This document shows, piece after piece, positions 10,904-21,600 of a stretch of 29,043 nt of DNA (positions are counted from its first letter, which is position 1; every line of letters starts with the position of its first letter). The DNA is from Entrophospora sp. SA101 (Eukaryota > Glomeromycota > Glomeromycetes > Entrophosporales > Entrophosporaceae). The DNA is taken from positions 3,562 through 32,604 of the forward strand of contig CAUDNR010000388.1 of the NCBI GenBank assembly GCA_958430865.1, in the 5' to 3' direction. The notes below the pieces were generated by a model. It did no database searches and was not told where the DNA came from. It was given only the letters and a program-made list of their open reading frames with translations. The translations under genes were made by a program, and so were the position numbers.

Positions 10904-11669
10904 TGTTATTGTTATTATTTAAAGAGCTATTTTCATTTTCACTTGATTCGTTTCCTATAGATTCCACCTCGCCATTATAGTATTCTTCATTATCTTTATA
11001 GAATTCTCTTAAATTTGTTGAAAATTCATCATCATCATGTATTTCTTCATCTTCATAATGTTCTTCGATCGTATTTATTTCCATCATCTCTTCTCCATCT
11101 TCTTGATTCTCCTCATAATTATTTTCACTTTGATCTAAATGTTCAATATCAACTTGATCAATTTCTGATGAATCATTTTTATCCTTGATAGAATCGCTAT
11201 TTCTTACCAAATTATTAATTGGCTCGTCTAGTGGTTGTTGTTGTTGTTGATTCTGTTCATTATTGTTATCATCATTATCATCACCGATTTGTAAATCAGT
11301 GTCAATTAAGTCTATTGTGATACTTTCAGTATTTTGTTCAGGAATATCTTCATCTTTTGAAGAGTTTTTTTTCTTTGATTTTATTGCACGTTTTTGTTGT
11401 GAATTTTGATATTTTTTGAGCTCCAATTCTTTGAAAGTTTTTGATTTTCTTCCTCTTTTCATATCCTTATTACACAATTCTGCCATTGTAATCTCACTAT
11501 CATCAAAAGGAATTTCTTCTTCCGGATCATCCTCCCAAGCTCTTAATTTCTTATTACTCTCAGTTTTTTTTACAAGATTATTGCCTTTACGTTTTTTATT
11601 TTGTTTTTTACTTTGTTTTTTAATTTTAAAAAATCTATTGGAACTACTAGAATGATGATGAAAATTCAT
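10230..11669 (-). CDS. BDP1: Transcription factor TFIIIB component B'' (Bdp1) homologue
   Basis: Bdp1 joins TBP and Brf1 in TFIIIB, which places RNA polymerase III at tRNA, 5S and other small RNA genes in the nucleus. Three exons: 11669-10771, 10691-10469 and 10385-10230 (introns of 79 and 83 bases, GT-AG); 425 residues. The diagnostic part is the C-terminal Bdp1-type SANT/Myb domain at about 355-412: SATYSKHPRRIERWSQEDTD, then LFFKALSLWGTDFEIISKK, then GRKTRDQIKNKYKRER. The tryptophans include W364 and W379. Upstream lie a basic N-terminus, the conserved-looking EITMAELC box (59-66) and long Asp/Glu- and Asn-rich low complexity. A 78-base intron in the 5' UTR (11758-11681, GTAAGT...GACAG) is likely. 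The protein stops soon after the SANT domain, so the usual C-terminal tail is short or lies in an exon I could not confirm. Confidence 0.88.
10798..10919. repeat. ATT/AAT and ATC trinucleotide repeats encoding Asn and Asp runs
   Basis: On the plus strand this is an ATT tract interrupted by single ACT and GTT units, next to ATC units. On the coding minus strand it gives a poly-asparagine tract of more than 20 residues and a mixed Asp/Asn tract in the Bdp1 linker. The interruptions (AGT, AAC) show the array is not freshly expanded. Its antisense reading gives long poly-Tyr and poly-Leu frames that are not genes. Confidence 0.9.
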
Positions 11670-12374
11670 TTTGTCGCATTCTGTCAAAATCGAAAAAATA
11701 TTTATATGCTCGCGTAACGTTGCTAATTAAAACAAAGGAAATACAAATTGTAACTTACTAATACTAATACTAATAGTAATAGTATTGATTTTTCTATATG
11801 TGAAAATAAATTCGAAATTCGTGTCACATGAAGTTTTCTTAAAATATCTTGTTATTTTTATAATAAACTCGAACTTTGTTGTTAGAAAGTACTCCATTAA
11901 AGCTTTCTAATGAATGCTCTTTCATATAGAAAGATCTTCTCTACATGAATTCACAGCTATTCAAAAACGGTATTACTTTTTCACTTCAAACCTCAGATTA
12001 TTTCTCAATATTGCTTTAAAAGACTTGATAGTAAATGAGAAGGTGTAGAATACTTTAAGCTTTCATATGGTCATTACTTTATGGGGGGTATTGGTTAATA
12101 AGTTTTAGAGAGGTTCACGAAAAACTATTTTATAGAAATTTAGTAGTCATGAAGAATTTTTGTAGATGGGATTCAGCAAAAACTAAAAGGTATTTTATTA
12201 GATTGTTTTATATTTCTGACTTTATATTGATTAAAGTTTCATTAATGATTATTATGAATATCTATCAATCAGTAGTTGTTGTAGCAACATTAAATAATAA
12301 TATTAGTAGCAATAAATAGCAAATGACGATAACGAATCATCGTTTTTTGAGGATGGTAATAAAGATTAAGATCC
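11670..12374. other. Upstream region of the Bdp1 gene and flank of the tandem array
   Basis: The left end should hold the Bdp1 5' UTR and promoter, including the likely UTR intron at 11758-11681 and a short CTAATA/TAGTAA repeat at about 11757-11787. The rest is AT-rich and shows no coding signal. Confidence 0.45.
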
Positions 12375-13044
12375 AGTTTGTGTAGGAGTGATCGAAGTAA
12401 GCATTAAGGACAAGATCTATGAACAAAATATAATAGCAAACCTTTTATTAATTATTCAATAGTTTGTATAGGAGTGATTGAAGTAAGTATTAAGGACAAG
12501 ATCTATGAACAAAATATAATAACAAACGTTTTATTAATTATTCAATAGTTTGTGTAGGAGTGATCGAAGTAAGCATTAAGGACAAGATCTATGAACAAAA
12601 TATAATAACAAACATTTTATTAATTATTCAATAGTTTGTATAGGAGTGATCGAAGTAAGCATTAAGGACAAGATCTATGAACAAATATAATAACAAGCGT
12701 TTATTAATTATTCAATAGTTTATATAAGATCTATGAACAAAATATTCTAACGAACATTTTATTAATTATTCAATACTTTGTGTAGGAGTAATCGAAGTAA
12801 GCTTTAAGGACAAGATCTATGAACAAAATATAACAACAAACGTTTTATTAATTATTCAATAGTTTGTGTAGGAGTAATCGAAGTAAGCATTAAAGACAAG
12901 ATCTATGAACAAAACATACTAACGAACGTTTTATCAACTATTCAATAGTTTGTATAAGAGTGATTGAAGTAAGCGTTAAGGACAAGATCTATGAAGCTTG
13001 CGAAGCAAGTTTTACAAAAATGAACATTTTATCAATTGTTCAAT
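12375..13044. repeat. 86-base tandem repeat array, about eight units
   Basis: Units begin at 12375, 12461, 12547, 12633, 12717, 12775, 12861 and 12947. Most spacings are exactly 86 bases, with one of 84. Each unit starts AGTTTGTGTAGGAGTGATCG, contains GGACAAGATCTATGAAC and ends in an AT-rich TTATTAATTATTCAAT. The fifth unit is shortened to 58 bases by an internal deletion. The last is lengthened to 98 bases by a palindromic insertion, CTTGC-GAA-GCAAG, at 12997-13009. Units differ by only a few substitutions, so amplification is fairly recent. There are no unique spacers, so this is a minisatellite-type array and not CRISPR. Confidence 0.95.
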
Positions 13045-13196
13045 AGTTGTTTATTTATGTATATAAATTTCTTTTATTTTAACTTATATTTAATAACATC
13101 ATTATGACAAATAATTAAATGAATAAAGTCAGAGATAAACACCTTTTAATTTAATTATTATTGTTGCTTGTTTACTATTATAATTATTATTTAATA

Positions 13197-14086
13197 CACA
13201 GTGAGTCTCGGTATAACGGATATGTTTGTTCCAGGAAATTTATCCGCTATACCGAGTCATCCGCAATACCGAGAACATAAAAAAATCGAATTTTTGATTA
13301 AATCATGTGATACATGTTGCGTAAATAATTTTATTTTTAAATAATATGAATGCAAATAATAATGATGATAATAAAAATACATTTGGTAAAAAAATTTAAA
13401 AAAAACAATTCATTCACTTAAAACGTTGACATTATAATAATCTTCCATTATTGTTTGCACTTGTTCTTGAGAATTTTTGTAAGAAATTTCACTTTTTAAT
13501 CTTTTGACATTTCTAATTACTTGAAAATCAACATCTAAAATTTTTTTGCTGTACATATTTAAGTATAGTTTCCGGAGCTTTTATAGCCTCCATATTAATG
13601 ATCATCAGCTCAGGTTCATTTGTTTCATTTGTTTCATCGTCATCAACTTCACTTTGTCCTTTACAATATTTACGATTTTAGCATATAAGGAAATAAAAGA
13701 AAATGACATATTGATAGTGTCATTGCCAAGAAATAGGTAGAAATATGTTAGATTAAATTGTGGATGTATTGCTGATTATTACAATTATTTTACATTCTTA
13801 ATAATATTTAATATTAATAATTGCGCGTCATTACACATATTAGCCCAAAATAGTAAAGATCATCGTTATCCGTAATATCGAGAAAAATTTATTATAAGTG
13901 ACATATTAAATATATTAATATGAATTTTTAAAAAATATCCGGTAAACCGAATTTATTATTATATGAAAAATCCGTTAAATCCGTTAAACCGAGATAAAAT
14001 TGTTATAGAAAAATTTGGTTTGAAAATTTATCCGCTAAACCCCCAAATCCGCTATACCGAGATCCGCTATACCGAGACTCACTGTG
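13197..14086. mobile_element. Non-autonomous pogo/Tigger-like DNA transposon, 890 bases
   Basis: The element begins CACAGTGAGTCTCGGTATA and ends with the reverse complement; 24 of the first 25 bases match. It is flanked by TA on both sides (13195-13196 and 14087-14088), the target site of the Tc1/mariner/pogo superfamily. Inside each end, further copies of CCGCTATACCGAG-type motifs occur in both orientations. On the minus strand the interior keeps the tail of a transposase: DDDETNETNEPELM and MEAIKAPETILKYVQQKN, then after a frameshift DFQVIRNVKRLKSEI and EQVQTIMEDYY, a plausible end of a Tigger-type DDE transposase (about 13400-13640). The catalytic core is missing, so it cannot move by itself, but the near-identical ends suggest it could be mobilised by an intact relative. 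Confidence 0.9.
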
Positions 14087-14088
14087 TA

Positions 14089-14644
14089 TACCGTAGGTAA
14101 AGAAAAACTTTAATGTCTATTTATTTATTATATTACTTTTAAAATAATGATTTTACTATAAAAGACATACCTAAGTGATCAAAAATATACAAATATTCAT
14201 AATAATGTAATATTTGGACATTTATTTCTACTTATCAGTCGCAGGACATTGCGGATCTACAGGGGGTCAAGTGTCACTCATAAAAATTTTTTGATCAACA
14301 CGGAATTTTATATGAAAAAATGAAGCTTTCATACACAAACTTGCCTGATTTAATCAAATTGTTACTTGAATCATAAAAAATAACAAATATATGGAAAAAC
14401 CTTTAATTTGATTATTTTTTGCCAGGGTAAATAAATACCACTAAGCGATAATCTTAACATGAAGTTGGACTACCAGTTCTATAAGTTCTATAATAATAAT
14501 AAATTAAGAAATTGGATAACATGCACGATTTCACATTGGGCTTAATTTTTTTTACATAATAACAATAAAATGCAATAGTTAAGTTCTAATTTCCAACCTT
14601 TAAATGTTTATTTTTTTTAAATTACATAATTTGTTTATAGAAAA
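14089..14644. other. Intergenic stretch before the assembly gap
   Basis: It is AT-rich with no coding signal. A less AT-rich patch at about 14240-14285 (CAGGGGGTCAAGTGTCACTC) looks like the end of a repeat, but no partner end is visible; it may lie in the gap. Confidence 0.4.
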
Positions 14645-15644
14645 NNNNNNNNNNNNNNNNNNNNNNNNNNNNNNNNNNNNNNNNNNNNNNNNNNNNNNNN
14701 NNNNNNNNNNNNNNNNNNNNNNNNNNNNNNNNNNNNNNNNNNNNNNNNNNNNNNNNNNNNNNNNNNNNNNNNNNNNNNNNNNNNNNNNNNNNNNNNNNNN
14801 NNNNNNNNNNNNNNNNNNNNNNNNNNNNNNNNNNNNNNNNNNNNNNNNNNNNNNNNNNNNNNNNNNNNNNNNNNNNNNNNNNNNNNNNNNNNNNNNNNNN
14901 NNNNNNNNNNNNNNNNNNNNNNNNNNNNNNNNNNNNNNNNNNNNNNNNNNNNNNNNNNNNNNNNNNNNNNNNNNNNNNNNNNNNNNNNNNNNNNNNNNNN
15001 NNNNNNNNNNNNNNNNNNNNNNNNNNNNNNNNNNNNNNNNNNNNNNNNNNNNNNNNNNNNNNNNNNNNNNNNNNNNNNNNNNNNNNNNNNNNNNNNNNNN
15101 NNNNNNNNNNNNNNNNNNNNNNNNNNNNNNNNNNNNNNNNNNNNNNNNNNNNNNNNNNNNNNNNNNNNNNNNNNNNNNNNNNNNNNNNNNNNNNNNNNNN
15201 NNNNNNNNNNNNNNNNNNNNNNNNNNNNNNNNNNNNNNNNNNNNNNNNNNNNNNNNNNNNNNNNNNNNNNNNNNNNNNNNNNNNNNNNNNNNNNNNNNNN
15301 NNNNNNNNNNNNNNNNNNNNNNNNNNNNNNNNNNNNNNNNNNNNNNNNNNNNNNNNNNNNNNNNNNNNNNNNNNNNNNNNNNNNNNNNNNNNNNNNNNNN
15401 NNNNNNNNNNNNNNNNNNNNNNNNNNNNNNNNNNNNNNNNNNNNNNNNNNNNNNNNNNNNNNNNNNNNNNNNNNNNNNNNNNNNNNNNNNNNNNNNNNNN
15501 NNNNNNNNNNNNNNNNNNNNNNNNNNNNNNNNNNNNNNNNNNNNNNNNNNNNNNNNNNNNNNNNNNNNNNNNNNNNNNNNNNNNNNNNNNNNNNNNNNNN
15601 NNNNNNNNNNNNNNNNNNNNNNNNNNNNNNNNNNNNNNNNNNNN
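14645..15644. other. Assembly gap, exactly 1000 N
   Basis: Exactly 1000 undetermined bases, probably a placeholder of conventional size rather than a measured length. The missing DNA is 255 bases upstream of the alternative oxidase start, so part of that gene's promoter may be lost. Confidence 0.98.
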
Positions 15645-15899
15645 CAATATAATTAGATTTTGATGAAAATAAGCTGTGAAATTAATCCTCTTGTCAATCT
15701 AATCAGTCCTGAAGAAAGAAATTTTTTTTAGAAGAAATCTTTAAATAATAAAAATAAACGATTATTTATTTCAATAAAAAATTGAAATGTTGCGTGCATG
15801 ATTTTTATTGGTTAATTTCGCTTGATTTTTTGTGATACAATAATAGCCAATGATAGGATTTTTATCTATGCTACTTTTTGCCTGGTTTTTTGTTGCAGC

Positions 15900-17118
15900 A
15901 TGCCAATGTTATTATGTTCAACTATTCGCGCATCGACAATTTTAAGTCGACGCATTGCACTATCTCGAAATTTTACTACTAAACTCGCATCAATGCAACC
16001 TGTGAATACAAAAAATACAACACAGACTAATGTCATAAACAGTAAACATGATAATTTGAGTAATATTCCAATAGAGTTACTTTATACTTCTCATCCAAAG
16101 CCAATTCGACACGAAATTATTGAATCAAAGGAGCCATTGAAAACCAAAGATCTTGAAAACTTAGATATTAAGCTTACTCTCCATCGTGAACCTGCTACTA
16201 TTTCGGATAAAATTGCTTTTGGGATTGTGAAATTATTAAGACTGCCTACAGATTGGTTCTTTAAAAAGAAATACATTCATAGAGTTGTAATGTTGGAAAC
16301 CGTAAGTAAAAATTCCAATAAAAAATAAATTTTTATTATCCTTAATAAAACATTCGTGCATTAAAAATGATATAGATTGCTGCAGTCCCTGGTTTAGTAG
16401 GAGGAACTATTCGACATTTGAAATCACTTAGAAAGTTAAAACATGATGGTGGCTGGATTGAACATTTACTTCATGAGGCTGAAAATGAACGGCAAGCAAT
16501 TCATTAAATTTGGCGTCTATCCACTTTATCTATTCTATTCTAAGATAGTTTTTATTTTTTTGCTAATTAGTATGCATTTAATGACATGGATGCGTATTTC
16601 GCAGCCAAAAGTATGGGAACGTGCATTGATAACTCTTGTTCAAGGTGTTTTCTATAATGCTTTTTTTGCTTTATATCTCTTTAGTCCAAAAACTGCCCAT
16701 CGAGTAGTTGGATATCTTGAGGAAGAAGCGGTTGTCAGTTACACTTCATTTCTGAATGGTATTTTATAACATTTTAAACATATTTAATATCAATATATTT
16801 TGGTAATAATGCTTATTAAATTATATTTTAGAAATTGATAATGGTAACATTGAAAATCTTAAACCAGTTCCAGATATTGCTATTGATTATTGGCATTTAG
16901 ATCCTGAAAATGCCACATTACGTGATGTAGTACTTGCAGTTCGCGCTGATGAGGCTGCACATCGTGACACAAATCATCATTTAGCCGATCGCGTTATTTT
17001 AGGAAGGGAGGATTTACGTGAAGATATTAAGAAAATATTTGATGACAGTGAGGAGAGTGGTAGAGCACGTAGAATGGCTGGGGTTAATCAAAATGCTCAA
17101 GATAAATGGAAACGCTAG
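15900..17118 (+). CDS. AOX: Mitochondrial alternative oxidase (ubiquinol oxidase)
   Basis: Di-iron quinol oxidase of the inner mitochondrial membrane; it passes electrons from ubiquinol to oxygen without pumping protons, giving cyanide-resistant respiration. Four exons: 15900-16301, 16376-16491, 16571-16758 and 16832-17118; 330 residues, usual for fungi. The N-terminus ([20 protein letters not shown] and on to RNFTT) is Arg/Ser-rich like a mitochondrial leader. The family signatures follow in order: RVVMLETIAAVPG (E133), HEAENERMH (E172 and H175), [11 protein letters not shown] (222-226) and [12 protein letters not shown] (E276 and H279), which together supply the iron ligands. Intron 2 (16492-16570) starts GCAAGC instead of GT and the frame demands it: exon 2 joined to exon 3 gives NERMHLMTW, while reading through meets a stop. 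ATG at 15900 was chosen because it opens the leader; a second ATG is two codons later. Confidence 0.94.
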
Positions 17119-17722
17119 ATAATAATAAATAAACAAACAACCCTTTTATTATATATAGTATTTAGTTAAATCGTGGATAAAAGTAAACGAATGAATAAAC
17201 AAGAGCTTTCATTATCCAAGGTTTATTGGTTCGTGATTAACGCGTATATATTTATGTGGTGCGTGTAAATATACATCTTTAATTTCTTATTTTATACCTT
17301 ACTTATTCTATTTCTCATTCCAATTTACAACTTCCAATCCATCTTACCATCATCACCATTGTAATCACCTGATGATGATAAATATATCTCTTTATAAATA
17401 TGCCTACCATTTGGATTCAAAATTTTTTGCAGTTCAATAAATAAAGAAACCATTATCTCAATCATTTTCCTCTTTACGATCATCACCACCATCATCAACT
17501 GTCTTATAACTTTATGGATTTTGCACCAAATGTAATGACTATCATCTTCATATTCTCATCTTCTTGAATGTTCAAAATCACATTCATTTATCCTGCCAGT
17601 TATGTTAATTGGTACAACTTGTACAGTAGTTAATTCTTGTATAAATATATATGTGGTGATAAGATGAGGAAGCAGCATAGAAGATATTGCAATGTTGGAA
17701 CAATTAATGAATACTCACAAAA

Positions 17723-18013
17723 TTGTGTATGGTGTTTCCAACAAACTATGCTTGTGCAGCTCATAGAATTATCGATGGCAAGATAACTAGTATAAAAGTA
17801 CATGGTACCGTTGAGTGTATCAACCCGTCATGTATTTCATTCAAGTATTGCAATACTATAAAGTCTCGGAATCCTCGTCCAGCATCAAGATTTGTTTTTC
17901 ACTTCTCATTATACTTTACTACCCTTCTCAAGAACCTATACATCTATATAGACCACATCAGTCAATATATACTTGACAACACTTCCTCAACACACACTCA
18001 GGATCTAATGTGA
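17723..18013 (+). pseudogene. Possible zinc-ribbon fragment of an old transposon ORF
   Basis: The first half reads NYACAAHRIIDGKITSIKVH, then GTVECINPSC and CNTIKSRNPRPASRF. Two Cys pairs close to a KSR-N-..AS motif recall the zinc ribbon plus R-D-N-A-S pattern at the C-terminus of some transposon-encoded proteins; the usual D is replaced here. The second half is hydrophobic and poorly coding. There is no convincing start or partner exon. I rate it as a decayed fragment at best; it could also be chance. Confidence 0.22.
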
Positions 18014-18267
18014 ATCTCTCCTGATCAGCGAGATTTAACAAAATAATTTGCCATTCGTTATATATTTTCCACTTGTTAATCTGTTAAATAGACTATAAAG
18101 GAGCTAATATTTAAGCAATTAAATAAACCGTTTAAAAGACTGTTAAATAGACTGATTAAATAAACTATCAATTGGACTATTAATTAATTAATCCACCAAA
18201 TATACCTCACCTCATCAACTTATCCTATTAATAAATAAATTTATATTACCACTAATAAACTTAATAC

Positions 18268-18480
18268 CTGTGAGATTCCACAAGCTCCAATTGATATAGT
18301 TCCAGTAATGGTCTGATAGCTACCTAAGCTACTCAAAGCCAAATTATAATTTTCAAATAATTCTCGAGATTTTTATTCCGGCCTCAATTGTCACCAACTT
18401 TTTCCTCAGAATCATCACCAACAATAACAATAAATATACGATCCAATCCATTTATCATGAATCCGTTGGTATATCCAATA
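18268..18480 (-). pseudogene. Broken exon-like fragment, function unknown
   Basis: The minus strand reads GYTNGFMINGLDRIFIVIVG and DDSEEKVGDN, then after a stop and a frame change SRELFENYNLALSSLGSYQT and ITGTISIGACGISQ, ending at a CAG|GTATTAAG donor-like site at 18268. The composition is protein-like on both sides of the break. I do not recognise the family. It is probably the remains of a spliced gene oriented against the NBAS-like gene. Confidence 0.3.
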
Positions 18481-18637
18481 TCTGATGATGAGTGCCCTGA
18501 TCAATTTCGAATTTCGGTTTCTGATGACTAATTTTTCTATTCCACAATTCTATAATCTGAATACAAGTGTGAAATTTGCTTGTGTAACTAATTATTCAAT
18601 ATAATTTTATATATATAAATGTCTTTATAATAATAAA

Positions 18638-21600
18638 ATGTCAAGCATCAAAGGACCCAATTCTTCAAATGAATTTAGTCGAATTCTTTATGATATTGAT
18701 GTGGTCGCTATATGGAAGCCTGATGATGAACAGTTAACTGATCAGGAGACTTCTTATGCCAGTGGAAGTGGCACTGATCCTTCTTACTCGCAATTTCCAA
18801 GGCGTGTTTTCAAACATGTCAAATATCGACTAGTGCGTAGCTTAGAAGGGCTAGTTATTTCTACTACTGTTCCTCCTGCTCTACTACAAACAAAACCTGA
18901 CTTCACAAGTGAGTGGCTAATGCAACTATCTCCGAATGGTCAATATTTGGCTGTTTTACAGGAACATAAATTAGAAATTAGAACAAGCAAGAGTGGGTTT
19001 GAAACTAATCATGCTATTTTTCATTCTAAAAGAGAAGCTTTCCCAAAATGGAGAAGAATTGCTTGGAGTTTAGATTCAAAAATTCTTGCCACTTCAAGAA
19101 GTGATGGTACAATTGAAATAATTGATGAAAATGGCCACTTAATCTATTCTATTTCTCCCAGTTTAAATGTGAACACTGAAACAAATAAAGACCTCCAAAA
19201 TCAACCACAATCACAACAACAAGCTAGTTCTTCTTCAAGTTTTTTCCTAGAACCTGTAGCTTTTTTAGCATTTGTTGATCCCAAACGTGGCTCCAACAAA
19301 CAATTTTTTAATTATGAAGGTTATCATTACAAACATGAACTATTGGTCATCACTTATGATGGTATTTTACGCAGTTATCTACTTAATAGTCCAGATGATT
19401 TAATGCCTTCAAATTCTCATCATTATGTAAAAAAAACTAACATGACTTATTCATGGGAGGGTTCCTCGGATCCTGGATATTTTGTTTTTTATCACAAATA
19501 TTCTTTTAAAAAATGGTTGTCTACAATTGTTTGTGGGGCTGTTGTGACAAATAATGGTTTATTACTTTATTTAGGTGGAAAAACTAATAATAGTAATATT
19601 ATTAATGATGATGATGAAAATGAGGGAAATAGTAGTGTTGAATCTTCCTCTGTTACTTGTTGGGTAATGTTATCAGATAGACCTTATTATCGTAGATTAG
19701 AATTGGAAGGAACCATTGATGATTCTGCAGATGACATATCCAATTTGAGTCAAGGGGTAATTGATACAGGGTTATTTTCCCGAATACAAAGTATTTTTGT
19801 AACTTGGGGCAAGAGAAATAAAAATTTCACTGATAAAATAATCCATAGCATGATACTTTCACATGATCAACAGAAACTTTTAACGTTGGATTTTTCTGGT
19901 TGTGTAAAATTATGGAAAGTTTCTCATAGTAAAGGCGTAGATCTTTGTCATTCATGGAATCAAACTGAACTTAATTATTTTGCTAGAAGCAGAGAATACA
20001 AAGATCTTTCATATGAACAATTTATTAAAAAAATTTCAGATATTGAATGTGAAGGTGGTAATGTATCTGGAATTTCCGGTTTGGATAATGGCAAGGTATT
20101 TACAATAGGTTGGTGGACAAATGAAGCAATCATATTAGGATATCAGCATGGCTCATTAATTATTGCCAGCCTCCCTGACATGTATAATATATTAGGTGAT
20201 TCTCCCGAGTCATTTAAATCATGTCTAGAAATTGCATGCCAGTCTGGCAATCGATTTTTGGTCATCGAGCATGAATTTAAAACAATTAGAGCACGTGTTC
20301 ATGGTGATAATGTGATATCATATTCAAGAGCACAAGAAGAAGGTGTACCAGATGAAGATGAGTTTGATGATTCAAAATCATATTTATTGCAAATTTTACG
20401 TACAATCACCGACTCACTTCATTATATCACTGATACACTTTTATGGCATTTTGAGAGTGATTCTTCAACAATTCGTGGTAAGTTTATTACAATTTCCAAA
20501 AGGACATTTAGGCTCAATCGAATATCCAAAATTTTACCACAAGAACTTCTACATCGTAAAATAAATGCACTTGAATATGATGATGCTTTGAAAATTGCAG
20601 AAACATATAATTTAGACACTGATATAATTTATCAGGCTCGTTGGCGTGATTCTGACATATCAGAAAATTCTATTCATGATTATCTCGACAAAATACATGA
20701 TTGGGAATGGGTACTTTCCACATGTATTAATAGAATACCTAAAACTCCTGATATGATTCGTAATTTGTTGAAATATGGCTTGGATCATACAGATATTTTA
20801 GATGAGATGTTTTCCATAGACTCCATCAACAAAAATTCTGAATCTAAATTGGAATTGATTAAAAAAAATTTACGAGAAAAACCTATTAATTTAGACAGTA
20901 GCATGGAAGAGGAGATCGTGTCAAAAATAAAATTTTCTGATAATCATATTTTAATATGCCGATATAGATTTTATTTTTTGAAATTTCTCGATAGGCTACA
21001 CACTTATGAAGATATAGTGGAAGAAAAAAAAAGGTTAAATATTGAAAATGGATTAATGGATGCTTTAGAAGAAAATGGTAATTGGGTAGCATTTGTAGAT
21101 TATTATTCAAAATTTGCAGAAGACTATGCTTCATTTCGAGAAGGAGATATTAATATAAAAGCAATTTTGTTTGCACAAGATGAATTTTTTAAAGGATTAC
21201 ATATTTTGTTTACTCGGCATGGTTCTGAAATTTTACCATATCGTTTCAATGTTCTTGAAAATATTCCCGAGACAGCAGATCCTGATGATTATGAAAGTTT
21301 TTTGCCAAGTATGGTGACCATTGATAATAAAGAACCTATTGAAAAGTTATGGGATGAAAAACCATGGAGAGAAGCAGATTGGGTTGAAAATCCTATAATA
21401 AAAAAAAAATTTTTTTTTGAAGAACAAGTTGAAGATGACTTGGGAGTGGCTTTATTAAAACCGATCGCATATCCAGCACCATCTTCGATAATAACTCAAT
21501 GGTATATTGACAGAGCACACAAAATCGATAAAATTTCTGGTCAAGTTGACAAAGCCTTGACATTTATTCATCATGGGATTAGTAAAGGTGTCAAAGGATT

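Larger units (their letters stand above)
17119..18637. other. 1.5 kb intergenic region with eroded coding traces
   Basis: The region is less AT-rich than other spacers and has two coding-like traces, listed separately: a cysteine-bearing open stretch at 17723-18013 (+) and a broken exon-like piece at about 18268-18480 (-). Between them the minus strand near 18000 also reads a short LADQERFTLDPECVLRKCC piece. The right end is the promoter and leader of the NBAS-like gene, with TATATATA at about 18609. No intact gene is supported. Confidence 0.45.

Noticed and set aside
10616..10980. Plus-strand open frames with long poly-Tyr or poly-Leu runs
   Set aside because: They are antisense readings of the AAT/ATT repeat inside the Bdp1 coding exon, which has a recognised domain on the minus strand.
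12375..13044. Regular direct repeats that could suggest a CRISPR array
   Set aside because: The 86-base units are contiguous with no unique spacers, and the genes around are eukaryotic.
14240..14290. A repeat-like end, CAGGGGGTCAAGTGTCACTC
   Set aside because: Only one end is visible and no flanking duplication or partner could be found before the gap.
14604..15656. Open frames of about 340 codons across the gap
   Set aside because: They consist of N bases and carry no sequence information.
20343..20619. Small open frames in other frames within the NBAS-like gene
   Set aside because: They overlap a continuous 4 kb coding exon with recognised domains and have no independent support.
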